Assembly (NCBI GenBank): GCA_019454205.1
Contig: CP075369.1
Coordinates: 1,674,001 to 1,738,000 of the forward strand
Direction of reading: 5' to 3'
Length of the DNA: 64,000 nucleotides
Origin: Xanthobacteraceae bacterium
GTDB lineage: Bacteria > Pseudomonadota > Alphaproteobacteria > Rhizobiales > Xanthobacteraceae
How positions within the stretch are numbered: the first letter of the stretch is position 1; every line of letters starts with the position of its first letter. The position numbers were made by a program, and so were the translations under genes. Positions 34,451-42,774 of this stretch are shown here, in pieces. The notes under the pieces were generated by a model, which was not told the origin of the DNA, made no database searches, and was given only the letters and a program-made list of their open reading frames with translations.

Positions 34451-35281
34451 CTAGCTGTCCCACTCAGGCGCCCAGGACGGGCTGATCATCCGTCCATTCG
34501 GCCTTGCGAGACCGCGCAGCTCGGTCATCTCGGCTTCGCTCAGCTCGAAATCGAAGATCCCGGCGTTCTCGCTCAAGCGCTCCAGCTTCGAGGTGCGCGG
34601 GATCACGACCACGCCCTGCTGCACGAGATAGCGCAGGCAGATTTGCGCCTCCGACTTTCCGTGCGCGCGGCCGATCTTCGCGAGCATGGGATCGCCGCTG
34701 CCCGAACCTTTCGCAATCGGCGAATAGGCCGTGACCGCGATGCCTTCGCGCTCGCACGCCGCCTTCACCTTCGACTGGTCGAGATAGACGTGCATCTCGA
34801 TCTGGTTCGCTGCGATCGGCTCGGTCGCCATCTGCACCGCCTGTTGCACCAGCGCGACCGGGAAATTGGAGATGCCGATGTTGCGGGTGATGCCGTCGCG
34901 TTTCGCCTTGCAAAGTGCGCTCAACGTCTGGTCGAGCGGCACCGAGGCGTTCGGCCAGTGAATGAGCAGCAGGTCGACGTAATCGAGCTTGAGGCGCGCA
35001 AGGCTTTCGCGGGCGGAACGCAGCACATCCGCTGGCGCGAGGTTCGTGTACCAGACCTTCGTGGTGACGAAGATTTCGTTGCGCGGCAGCCCGGAGTTTC
35101 GCACGCCCTCGCCTACTTCGCGCTCGTTCTCGTAGGCCTGCGCGGTATCGATGTGGCGATAACCGAGCCGCAACGCCTGTTCGACGATGCGCGAACACAC
35201 CTTGTCGCGAAGCTGCCAGGTGCCGAGGCCAAGCAGCGGAATGTTGGCGCCGTTCGCGGGTGCGGTCTGGGTGAAAGCCAT
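34451..35281 (-). CDS. aldo/keto reductase
   Basis: A 276-residue NADPH-dependent aldo/keto reductase (AKR5/DkgA-like). The catalytic tetrad is D45 (YRHIDTAQAY), Y50, K75 (TTKVWYTN) and H108 (LLIHWPN). Signature blocks are GISNFPVALVQQA and the C-terminal VIPRTSKLERLSENAGIF. It reduces small aldehydes and ketones, with methylglyoxal or 2,5-diketogluconate as family examples. It lies 8 bp downstream of the RraA-like gene, so the two are probably one operon. Confidence 0.93.
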   Translation of the reverse strand: MAFTQTAPANGANIPLLGLGTWQLRDKVCSRIVEQALRLGYRHIDTAQAYENEREVGEGVRNSGLPRNEIFVTTKVWYTNLAPADVLRSARESLARLKLDYVDLLLIHWPNASVPLDQTLSALCKAKRDGITRNIGISNFPVALVQQAVQMATEPIAANQIEMHVYLDQSKVKAACEREGIAVTAYSPIAKGSGSGDPMLAKIGRAHGKSEAQICLRYLVQQGVVVIPRTSKLERLSENAGIFDFELSEAEMTELRGLARPNGRMISPSWAPEWDS

Positions 35282-35289
35282 GCGGAAAC

Positions 35290-35991
35290 CTATTTCCTCC
35301 TAGAAGCCTCGTAGCGCGCTTTGGTTTCATCGTTCGGCGGATAAAGGCCGGGCAGCTTCGCGCCCTTGAGCACTTCTTCTGCCGCCCACGCTTCGAACGC
35401 TTCCTGCTCGACCGCTTCCTTCGCGACCGCTTCGACGAGTTTCTGCGGCACGCAGACCGCGCCATCGTTGTCGGCGACGATCACATCGCCCGGAAACACC
35501 GCGACCCCGCCGCAGCCGATTGGCTCCTGCCAGTTCACGAAGGTCAGCCCCGCGACCGAAGGCGGCGCGGCGACGTCCGCGCACCAGAACGGCAGCCCGA
35601 CCGCTTTCACGCCGTCGCCGTCGCGCACCGCGCCGTCGGTGACGAGGCCGGTCACCTTCCTGACTTTCATGCGCGCGACCAGGATGTCACCGAAGATGCC
35701 AGCGGTCGTAATGCCCATCGCATCCGCGACCGCGATCACCCCTTCCGGCATGTCTTCGATTGCGCCGCGCGTGGAGCGCGGGCTGGCCCAGCTTTCCGGC
35801 GTCGCAAGGTCTTCGCGCGCGGGCACGAAGCGCAACGTAAACGCTTCGCCGACGATGCGCGGCGTGCCCTGCACCAGCGGCTTCGGCCCGCGCATGAAGC
35901 TCGAACGTACGCCTTTCTTCAAAAGGACGGTCGTCAGCGTCGCGGTGGAAATCTTTTCGAGGGTTTTCTTCAATTCGCTGGAGAGCGGCAT
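35290..35991 (-). CDS. RraA-like / 4-hydroxy-4-methyl-2-oxoglutarate aldolase family protein
   Basis: A 233-residue protein of the RraA/HMG-aldolase superfamily. Hallmarks are FGDILVARMKVRKVTGLVTD leading into DGAVRDGDG and VAVFPGDVIVADNDGAVCVP. The adjacent Arg-Asp in GAVRD is the substrate- and Mg2+-binding pair of the aldolases, so an aldolase or decarboxylase role is more likely than RNase E regulation. It has a C-terminal extension with PNDETKARYEASRRK. It precedes the aldo/keto reductase by 8 bp. Confidence 0.85.
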   Translation of the reverse strand: MPLSSELKKTLEKISTATLTTVLLKKGVRSSFMRGPKPLVQGTPRIVGEAFTLRFVPAREDLATPESWASPRSTRGAIEDMPEGVIAVADAMGITTAGIFGDILVARMKVRKVTGLVTDGAVRDGDGVKAVGLPFWCADVAAPPSVAGLTFVNWQEPIGCGGVAVFPGDVIVADNDGAVCVPQKLVEAVAKEAVEQEAFEAWAAEEVLKGAKLPGLYPPNDETKARYEASRRK

Positions 35992-36002
35992 TTCCTGTTC
36001 CG

Positions 36003-36464
36003 TTACGGTGCGATGTCGATGAGCGCGAGCATGTAGAGCGCGCGCCGCGCGGTTTCCTGATTATGGCACATGGCGGTCACGACGATGGCGAGCGGCCCGC
36101 CTTCATAGAGCGTGCGATAGTAACCGCAGGTCTGCTTGCGGTTCTCAATCCATGTGCGCTGCACGTCGCGCAGCGCAGTGCGCTTCTTCTCGTCGAGTTG
36201 CTTTTGCAGACGGCGATAGCTTTCGTTCAGGATATCGTCCCAGACCAGCTGCTCGCGTTCCCAGCACTGCGACTGTTCGAAGTTGCGGGGATCTGCTGTT
36301 TCCGCGCATTTTCTGGCCAGCGTGCCGATGCAACGATCTTCGCTGTTGAGTTGCTCTTTCAGGCAATCCTGAATCGCGCGGCTGTCGTCCGCGCGCAGTT
36401 TCTGCTGCGCGTCTGCCGTTCCGGAGGACACAAACAACGCGACAAGAATGGCGAACAGTCTCAT
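36003..36464 (-). CDS. LprI-like (DUF1311) secreted protein, copy A
   Basis: A 153-residue protein with a signal peptide (MRLFAILVALFVSSGTADA) and an LprI/DUF1311 domain. The conserved pattern is C...QCWEREQLVWDDILN with SYRRLQKQLDEKKRTALRD and VQRTWIENRKQTCGYY, with four to six cysteines for disulphides. Mycobacterial LprI inhibits lysozyme; the role here is inferred only from the fold. It follows copy B by 9 bp. Confidence 0.85.
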   Translation of the reverse strand: MRLFAILVALFVSSGTADAQQKLRADDSRAIQDCLKEQLNSEDRCIGTLARKCAETADPRNFEQSQCWEREQLVWDDILNESYRRLQKQLDEKKRTALRDVQRTWIENRKQTCGYYRTLYEGGPLAIVVTAMCHNQETARRALYMLALIDIAP

Positions 36465-36473
36465 GAGGCCGCC

Positions 36474-36944
36474 TCAAAGTTCGAGGAGACTTAAAAGATA
36501 AAGCGCACGGCGCGCGGTTTCGGTATTGTAGCAACTGGCACCGATGGGGATCGCCATCGTGCCCTGAATGACGTCGCGATAGAATCCGCATTGCAGCTTG
36601 CGCGACTCGATCCATGCGCGCTGCACGTCGCGCAGTCCCATCTTGAGTTTGCCCTCAAGCTGGCCCTGCAAGCGACGATAGGTTTCGTTCAGAATGTCGT
36701 CCCAGACCAGTTGCTCGCGGCGGTAACATTCCGATTGCCCGAGCGTGGACTGCCCGTCGGGCGTGTCGAGGCAGGGATTGGCGACGATGCCGATGCAGCT
36801 TTCCGCGCTTCCGTTGTTCGAGCCGGTCTTCTGCTTGATGCAATCCTGAATCGCGCGGCTGTCTTCCGCGCTGAGCTTCTCCTGCGCCGTCGCGGAAAGG
36901 CACCCGGCGAACAGCACGAAAAATACAATCGCGATCTTTTTCAT
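36474..36944 (-). CDS. LprI-like (DUF1311) secreted protein, copy B
   Basis: A 156-residue paralogue of copy A with a signal peptide (MKKIAIVFFVLFAGCLSATA). It has the same core (ECYRREQLVWDDILNETYRR, VQRAWIESRKLQCGFY). The cysteine just before the signal cleavage site might instead mark a lipobox (LFAGC), in which case it would be a lipoprotein. ATG 36944 overlaps the queC stop as ATGA, so it is translationally coupled to queC. The function is unknown beyond the family link to lysozyme inhibition. Confidence 0.85.
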   Translation of the reverse strand: MKKIAIVFFVLFAGCLSATAQEKLSAEDSRAIQDCIKQKTGSNNGSAESCIGIVANPCLDTPDGQSTLGQSECYRREQLVWDDILNETYRRLQGQLEGKLKMGLRDVQRAWIESRKLQCGFYRDVIQGTMAIPIGASCYNTETARRALYLLSLLEL

Positions 36945-37660
36945 TTCGACGCCTGCAACTTGTATTTGGCGTACCCGGCCTTGCGCAGCTTGCAGGCCGG
37001 GCAATCGTCGCAACCATAGCCCCATTCGTGGCGATGCGCGCGGTCGCCCATGTAGCAGCTATGGGTCTCCTCGATCACGAGATCGCCGAGCGGCTTGCCG
37101 CCGATGCGCTCCGCCAGTTCGAAGGTCGCGGCCTTGTCGATCCACATGAGCGGCGTGTGCAGCACGAAGCGGCGGTCCATGCCGAGGCCGAGCGCAAGCT
37201 GCATCGCCTTGATGGTGTCGTCGCGGCAATCCGGGTAGCCGGAGTAGTCCGTCTCGCACATGCCGGCGATCAGATGCTTGACGCCCCGGCGATAGGCGAC
37301 CGCCCCCGCGAACGAAAAGAAGATGAGGTTCCGTCCCGGCACGAAGGTCGAGGGCAATCCGCTTGCCGTCATTTCGATCTGGGCGTTGCGCGTCAGCGCG
37401 GTTTCCGAAATCTGGCCGAGCGAGTCGAGGTTCACGACATGATCTTCGCCGAGCCGCTCCTTCCAGCGCGGATCGAGCGCGGCAAGCTTGTCGCGGATGC
37501 GCGGGCGCACCGTCATCTCGATGCCGTGGCGCTGGCCGTATTCGAAGCCGATGGTTTCCACGCGCCGGAAGCGCGTCAGCGCCCACGCGAGACAAACGGT
37601 GGAGTCCTGCCCGCCGGAAAAAAGCACCAGCGCAGCGTCGGTGGATTCGTTCGGAGCCAT
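36941..37660 (-). CDS. queC: 7-cyano-7-deazaguanine synthase QueC
   Basis: QueC converts 7-carboxy-7-deazaguanine to preQ0 with ATP and ammonia in queuosine synthesis. The protein has 239 residues with the PP-loop LFSGGQDST, TFVPGRNLIFFSFAG, MCETDYSGYPDCRDDTIKA and the zinc site C..C-x2-C-x2-C in SCYMGD...GCDDCPACKLR. It is the lead gene of a coupled unit with the two LprI-like genes. queD and queE are not in the window. Confidence 0.95.
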   Translation of the reverse strand: MAPNESTDAALVLFSGGQDSTVCLAWALTRFRRVETIGFEYGQRHGIEMTVRPRIRDKLAALDPRWKERLGEDHVVNLDSLGQISETALTRNAQIEMTASGLPSTFVPGRNLIFFSFAGAVAYRRGVKHLIAGMCETDYSGYPDCRDDTIKAMQLALGLGMDRRFVLHTPLMWIDKAATFELAERIGGKPLGDLVIEETHSCYMGDRAHRHEWGYGCDDCPACKLRKAGYAKYKLQASK

Positions 37661-37720
37661 GCGGGCGGGAGGATTAGCACGTCCCGCCCGACCGCAAAGC
37701 CCGGCTTTTAGTCACGCCTG

Positions 37721-38893
37721 TTATTTGGTCTTCTCGAACAGCTCCCGCCCGATCAGCATGCGGCGGATTTCGGAAGTCCCCGCCCCGATCTCGTAGAGCT
37801 TGGCATCGCGCAGCAGCCGTCCGGTCGGGAATTCGTTGATGTAGCCGTTCCCGCCAAGGCACTGGATGGCGTCCAGCGCGACCTTGGTGGCGTTCTCCGC
37901 CGCGAACAGGATCGCCCCCGCCGCGTCCTCGCGGGTGGTCTCGCCGCGGTCGCAGGCTCTCGCCACCGAATATACGTAGGCCTTGGCCGCGTTCATGGTC
38001 ACGTACATGTCGGCGAGCTTCGCCTGCATGATCTGGAATGTGCCGATGGGCTGGCCGAACTGTTTGCGCTCATGGAGATACGGGATCACCGCATCCAGGC
38101 ACGCCTGCATGATGCCGGTCGAACCGGCGGCCAGCACCGCGCGCTCGTAATCGAGACCCGACATCAGCACGCGCACGCCGTCGTTCACCTTGCCGACGAC
38201 GTTCTCCTCCGGCACCTCGCAATCCTGAAACACCAGTTCGCAGGTGTCCGACCCGCGCATGCCGAGCTTGTCGAGCTTCTGCGCGGTCGAGAAACCATTC
38301 ATTCCCTTCTCGATGAAGAAGGCAGTGATGCCGCGCGGACCCGCGGACGGCTCGGTCTTCGCGTACACGATCAGCGTGTCCGCTTCCGGTCCGTTGGTGA
38401 TCCACATCTTGCTGCCGTTAAGGACGAAGCGGTCGCCTTTCTTCTCGGCGCGCGTCCGCATGCCGACCACGTCCGAACCGGCACCCGGTTCCGACATCGC
38501 AAGCGCGCCGACATGCTCGCCCGAAATCAGCTTGGGGAGATATTTTTTCTTCTGGTTGTCGTTGGCGTTGCGGCGGATCTGGTTCACGCAAAGGTTCGAA
38601 TGCGCACCGTAGGAAAGGCCGACCGAAGCCGACGCGCGGCTGATCTCTTCCATCGCCACGCAATGTTCGAGATAGCCGAGGCCGGAGCCGCCGTATTCTT
38701 CTTCCACCGTGATGCCGAGCAAACCGAGATCGCCGAGCTTTGGCCAGAGATCGCGCGGAAACTTATTGGTGGCGTCGATCTCGGCAGCACGCGGCGCGAT
38801 TTCCTTTTGCGCAAAGGAAAGTGTGGTCTGACGCAGCATGTCGGCGGTTTCGCCGAGCGAGAAGTCGAGGCCCATGGCGCGGTTCGGAATCAT
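37721..38893 (-). CDS. ivd: isovaleryl-CoA dehydrogenase
   Basis: A 390-residue acyl-CoA dehydrogenase that oxidises isovaleryl-CoA to 3-methylcrotonyl-CoA, the substrate of MCC. The catalytic glutamate is at the IVD position (GLDYERAVLAAG), and the MCAD base position reads EIGAGTSEIRR with no glutamate, as IVD should. FAD blocks are MSEPGAGSDVVGMRTRA and WITNGPEADTLIVYAK. It starts 2 bp after the thioesterase stop, so it is the third gene of a thioesterase-thioesterase-ivd operon. The next liu genes, mccB and mccA, are elsewhere. Confidence 0.92.
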   Translation of the reverse strand: MIPNRAMGLDFSLGETADMLRQTTLSFAQKEIAPRAAEIDATNKFPRDLWPKLGDLGLLGITVEEEYGGSGLGYLEHCVAMEEISRASASVGLSYGAHSNLCVNQIRRNANDNQKKKYLPKLISGEHVGALAMSEPGAGSDVVGMRTRAEKKGDRFVLNGSKMWITNGPEADTLIVYAKTEPSAGPRGITAFFIEKGMNGFSTAQKLDKLGMRGSDTCELVFQDCEVPEENVVGKVNDGVRVLMSGLDYERAVLAAGSTGIMQACLDAVIPYLHERKQFGQPIGTFQIMQAKLADMYVTMNAAKAYVYSVARACDRGETTREDAAGAILFAAENATKVALDAIQCLGGNGYINEFPTGRLLRDAKLYEIGAGTSEIRRMLIGRELFEKTK

Positions 38894-38895
38894 CG

Positions 38896-39324
38896 TTACG
38901 CTCCCTGCGCGGTTTCGAGCGCCGCGTGCGCTTTTTTCAATACTTCGGGTGGAAAACTCCGCGACTTGTGCGCCTCGCGGTCGAAGCACACGCCGAGCAG
39001 TTCGCAAGTCGCCGCGATCTGCCCGGTTTCGCGCTGAATCATTTCATGGCGGAAGCGCACCTTCTTCTCGGACACGTCGAGAATTCTGGTGCGGATTTCA
39101 AGGACATCGCCCGGCATCAGTTCTTTTTTGTAGTTCAGCACCTGCTCGACCGCGGCAAGCCCGACCGAGGTCTCGCGCAGCATCGAAGGCGTGATGCCGA
39201 TATTGAAAAAGAAATTCCAGGTCGCGGCGTCGAACTTCTGAACGTAATAGGCGACGTTCAGGTGCCCCATGTGATCGGTTTCGCCGGGATAGACCGTCCC
39301 AAAATATGTTGTCTGCGCGCTCAT
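38896..39324 (-). CDS. acyl-CoA thioesterase (4HBT/YbgC-like)
   Basis: A 142-residue hotdog-fold protein. The block FGTVYPGETDHMGHLNVAYY carries the catalytic aspartate/asparagine region of 4-hydroxybenzoyl-CoA/YbgC-type thioesterases (D-H-M-G-H-L-N). Hydrolysis of an acyl-CoA in the leucine pathway or in housekeeping CoA recycling is plausible from its operon position between another thioesterase and ivd. ATG 39324 overlaps the previous stop by 4 bp (ATGA). Confidence 0.88.
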   Translation of the reverse strand: MSAQTTYFGTVYPGETDHMGHLNVAYYVQKFDAATWNFFFNIGITPSMLRETSVGLAAVEQVLNYKKELMPGDVLEIRTRILDVSEKKVRFRHEMIQRETGQIAATCELLGVCFDREAHKSRSFPPEVLKKAHAALETAQGA

Positions 39325-39812
39325 GCAGCGGCTCCCTGCATCTCGCTCTTGCCTTCGAGAAACATCATGGTCGCCAGCATGCGGCCGATTTCGTTCTCGG
39401 CGCCGTCTTTCACCGCCGACACCGCACTCTCGACGACCGTGAGCGTACGCCCGGAGCGGATCACGCGGCTGCGCGCGATGAAGCGCTCGCCCGCCGCCGG
39501 ACCCATCAGGTTGTATTTGAATTCGACCGTGAGGATGCCCGCGCCGGGGGGAAGCAGCGTGGACGACGCGATCCCGCAGGAAGTGTCGGCAATGGACGTG
39601 ATGACGCCGCCGTGCAGATAGACGTTCTGCTGGCAGAGGTCTTCGCGGAACGGCAATTCGAGATCGCACGCACCCGGCGCGAGCGAAAGAATACGCGCGC
39701 CGATAGTGCGCATGAAACTTTGACGCTCGAAAATTTCGCGCGACTTCGATTCCCACGCCGGATTGCGCGGCGTAAAGCGCGCAACGCCGCCGTGCGGGCT
39801 TGCACCCGCCAT
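39321..39812 (-). CDS. PaaI-family acyl-CoA thioesterase
   Basis: A 163-residue hotdog-fold thioesterase. The PaaI motif is QQNVYLHGGVITSIADTSCG, where the aspartate and HGG loop activate water. It is preceded by the variable N-terminus MAGASPHGGVARFTPRN. GAGGAGG is seven bases upstream of ATG 39812 and decides it over ATG 39818. It is the first gene of the operon controlled by the divergent TetR, whose palindrome lies in the shared promoter region. Confidence 0.87.
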   Translation of the reverse strand: MAGASPHGGVARFTPRNPAWESKSREIFERQSFMRTIGARILSLAPGACDLELPFREDLCQQNVYLHGGVITSIADTSCGIASSTLLPPGAGILTVEFKYNLMGPAAGERFIARSRVIRSGRTLTVVESAVSAVKDGAENEIGRMLATMMFLEGKSEMQGAAA

Positions 39813-39856
39813 CGGCATTCCTCCTCGCGAACGTACGGTTTTTATCGTTATTCTTT

Positions 39857-39874
39857 CCATACGGTAGCGTATGG
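39857..39874. promoter_or_regulatory. TetR operator between the thioesterase-ivd operon and tetR
   Basis: CCATACG-GTAG-CGTATGG: a perfect 7-bp inverted repeat with a 4-bp centre, in the 95-bp divergent region. Its length and symmetry fit the 16-20 bp operators of TetR/AcrR-type repressors, and a TetR gene starts 33 bp to its right. Confidence 0.75.
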
Positions 39875-39907
39875 TATTTTGAGCGTCAACCGGCTACACG
39901 GAACGCA

Positions 39908-40465
39908 ATGCGCCAGAATCCCCGTCAGAAGAAAGTCGTCCGCCTCGACCGCCGCGCCTGGATGGCCGCCGCGTTCGGAGAACTGGCGGCGCATGGCTGG
40001 GACGGTGTGCGCGTGGAACCGATCGCGGCGACGCTCGGCGTCACCAAAGGCAGCTTTTACTGGCACTTCGCCGACCGCGACGCACTGATCGCGGCAATGT
40101 TCGTGCGCTGGTCGGAGGGCCGCGTGCGCGCAATCCGCAACGAAACGCAGGACGACGCCGACCCACGCGCCCTGCTCTATCGTCTGATCGACCTTTATGC
40201 GCGCGGACCGAATACCCACGGCCTTGCCATCGAGCTTGCGATCCGCAGCGCCGCGCGTGCCGACAGCCGCGCCGCGGAAGCGGTGGCCGCGGTCGATGGC
40301 GAACGCCTTGTTCGCGTGTCAGCCCTGTTCGCGAAACTCGGCAACAAGAGCGAAGCGGAAGCGCGCGCGTTTCTCTTCTACGCTTTTGTGTTCGGCCAAA
40401 GCCTGATTGCCGGCCGCCGCGATGCTTCGCTACGCGCCGCCGCTTCCGCCCTGATCGTGGATTAG
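39908..40465 (+). CDS. TetR/AcrR family regulator of the thioesterase-ivd operon
   Basis: A 185-residue regulator. The HTH is in DRRAWMAAAFGELAAHGWDG and ATLGVTKGSFYWHFADRDAL, the TetR-type recognition helix being KGSFYWHF. A helical ligand pocket follows. The neighbouring operator is a perfect 18-bp palindrome. An acyl-CoA or fatty acid inducer is likely from the target genes but unproven. ATG 39908 is chosen; the open frame extends further upstream. The stop overlaps the stop of the convergent GGDEF gene (TTAG). Confidence 0.88.
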   Translation: MRQNPRQKKVVRLDRRAWMAAAFGELAAHGWDGVRVEPIAATLGVTKGSFYWHFADRDALIAAMFVRWSEGRVRAIRNETQDDADPRALLYRLIDLYARGPNTHGLAIELAIRSAARADSRAAEAVAAVDGERLVRVSALFAKLGNKSEAEARAFLFYAFVFGQSLIAGRRDASLRAAASALIVD

Positions 40466-42678
40466 GCGCGCTTCAGTTTTCCGATTGACTTGGCGAGCAG
40501 TTCGCTCACCTCGCCGGGGCGTACCGGTTTCGAGAACAGATAGCCCTGCACCTGCTGACAGCCCGCCGCGCGGACGAAGCGATGCTGCGATGCTGTTTCG
40601 ACACCTTCCGCTGTAACGATCATGCCGAGCGCACGGCCGAGACGCGCGACGCATTCGACGATAGCCGCCGCATCTTCCTTGATGCCGAGGTTCTGTACGA
40701 ACGACTGGTCGATCTTGATTTTATCGACCGGGAAACTGCCGAGATAGCCGAGCGAGGAATAACCCGTGCCGAAATCGTCGATGGCGAAGCGGATGCCGTA
40801 TTCGCGCAACTCCGCGAGATCGAACAGCACGTCCTCGTTCGCGTTGAGCAACATGCCTTCGGTGATTTCGATTTCCAGACGGCGCGGATCGAAGCCGGTT
40901 TCCTCGATCACGCGCTTGACGCGCTCTGCGAGGTTGCTCTGGCGGAAGTTCGACGGTGACATGTTCACCGCGACCATCATTCCCGGCCAGGCCAGACCGT
41001 GTTCGCAGGCTTTGCGCAACACCCACTCGTCGAGGCGCACGATCAGCCCGGATTTTTCCGCGACATGGATGAAATCGGCCGGCGAAACCAGCCCGCGCTC
41101 CGGATGCTGCCAGCGCACCAGCGTTTCCACGCCCTCCATGCGCTCGCCGTCCACGCTCATGATCGGCTGGAACAGCGGGAAGAATTCGTCGTGCCAGATC
41201 GCGCGTTCGATGTCGCGTTCCAGCGCACGCCGCGTCTGCAATACATTCTCGTCGGAAGGCTCGAACATGCGGTAGGCTCCGCGCCCTTCCGCCTTCGCCT
41301 TATAGAGCGCGATGTCCGCACGGCGTAGTAGCTCTTCCGGTTCACTTCCGTGATCGGGCGCAAGCGAAATGCCGATGGTGACGCCGACCTGCAGCATGTG
41401 TTCGCCAGCCGTGGCGGGCTGGCGCACCGTTTCCTTGATGCGCTCGGCGATGCGTTCAATGTCCGCTTCGTCCGCAATCGGCGCGAGCACCGCGAATTCA
41501 TCGCCGCCAAAACGCACCGTCATGCCCTTGGAACCGAGAATGCCCTCGAGGCGCTCACCGACGACCGCGAGCAATTCGTCACCGACCGGATGACCCAGCG
41601 TGTCGTTGATATCCTTGAAACCGTCGAGATCGAGGAAGAACAGGCCGAGCTTCTGTCCTTTCTCCAGCGCGGGAATGCGCGCTTTCAGTTGCTCCACCAA
41701 CCGCAGACGGTTGGCGAGACCTGTGAGCGGATCGCGATACGCCATTTCGACCGCGCGGCGCTCGCTGATCGCGAGTTCATTGTTGGCGCGGCGCATGGTC
41801 CGCAACACAAGGATGGTAACGAAACCAAAGAACAACGTGATCAGGCCAAGGGCGGGCGCGATGCGCGCGAGAATGGCGGCGCCCGGACGGTTCGCCGTCC
41901 AGAACAGCCAATAGCCCTGGCCATGATCGCTGGGGATATAGACCCCTGTTTCCTCATTCTTATGGGCAGCGCTTTCCGCGATGCGTAGACCTTTAATCGA
42001 GAGTTCGGTCTCGATGATGCCAAGCATATGCTTGTCGAAGAATGCGACCACCGCGATCACCGGCGGCACCGAAAGCCGGCTGTCGCTTCGCGCAAAAACC
42101 GGCGCCGTGGAAATGGCAGCGGCGATTGCAGGTTTATTCTCTATGCGCGCAAAGACGGCACGGAATACGGATGCGGGCGGCGGCGCGGTTTCCCCTGCGT
42201 CATCAGCCATCAGGCGTTCCATTATCATCGCGTTCTGGAACGTCGCACGCACGGTCTTGACCAGTTCGAGCACGTTGTTGTCGGTTTCGACCACCGCGGG
42301 CTTGGGCAGCAACATGCCGTCCGCCGAAGCGTAGAACGGGCGGTCGTTGCGGTCAAAGATATAGCCGCGATCGTAAAGACCTGCGGCGTACAGACGTCCG
42401 CCGAAATGACGATGCAGCCAGCGCGCCTGCAGATGCGGATCTACGCCGTGATTCATTTCAGGCAGCGCGAAACTGGCGAGGTCGTTACGCAGACGCAGCT
42501 TCATCCCGTCGACTGCGGCGTACATGAGGTCGTGTTCGCGCGCGATGGCGCGGCGATCGACATAGTCAGCGACAAGAACGACAGCAAACAGCAAGGCCGC
42601 CATGGCTCCCGCCACGAGCAGTCCTACTGCAGCGATCAGATGATCGCCGAGCCAGCGTTTCTTGAGCAGTTCCCCCAT
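40462..42678 (-). CDS. membrane GGDEF-EAL cyclic-di-GMP enzyme with CHASE4-like sensor
   Basis: A 738-residue protein. TM1 is near residues 12-38, followed by a periplasmic CHASE4-like domain (about 40-255) and TM2 (about 268-293). The GGDEF domain has an intact active site (G391-G-D-E-F395). The inhibitory site position reads GSKG (382-385) instead of RxxD. The EAL domain has E-T-L for E-A-L (518-520), a complete DDFGTGYSSLGYLGSFPVD and EGVETASQH. It may be a cyclase, a phosphodiesterase or both, since nothing seen disqualifies either activity. No GGDEF regulators are adjacent. Confidence 0.93.
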   Translation of the reverse strand: MGELLKKRWLGDHLIAAVGLLVAGAMAALLFAVVLVADYVDRRAIAREHDLMYAAVDGMKLRLRNDLASFALPEMNHGVDPHLQARWLHRHFGGRLYAAGLYDRGYIFDRNDRPFYASADGMLLPKPAVVETDNNVLELVKTVRATFQNAMIMERLMADDAGETAPPPASVFRAVFARIENKPAIAAAISTAPVFARSDSRLSVPPVIAVVAFFDKHMLGIIETELSIKGLRIAESAAHKNEETGVYIPSDHGQGYWLFWTANRPGAAILARIAPALGLITLFFGFVTILVLRTMRRANNELAISERRAVEMAYRDPLTGLANRLRLVEQLKARIPALEKGQKLGLFFLDLDGFKDINDTLGHPVGDELLAVVGERLEGILGSKGMTVRFGGDEFAVLAPIADEADIERIAERIKETVRQPATAGEHMLQVGVTIGISLAPDHGSEPEELLRRADIALYKAKAEGRGAYRMFEPSDENVLQTRRALERDIERAIWHDEFFPLFQPIMSVDGERMEGVETLVRWQHPERGLVSPADFIHVAEKSGLIVRLDEWVLRKACEHGLAWPGMMVAVNMSPSNFRQSNLAERVKRVIEETGFDPRRLEIEITEGMLLNANEDVLFDLAELREYGIRFAIDDFGTGYSSLGYLGSFPVDKIKIDQSFVQNLGIKEDAAAIVECVARLGRALGMIVTAEGVETASQHRFVRAAGCQQVQGYLFSKPVRPGEVSELLAKSIGKLKRA

Positions 42679-42774
42679 GACTCCTGCTGCCTGTTAATCT
42701 GGCAAACCTAGGAGGAAGCGCCTTAATTCGGGGTCATCAGCGGCCCGCGATCCGATGCAGTGGTGAAGAAAGGC

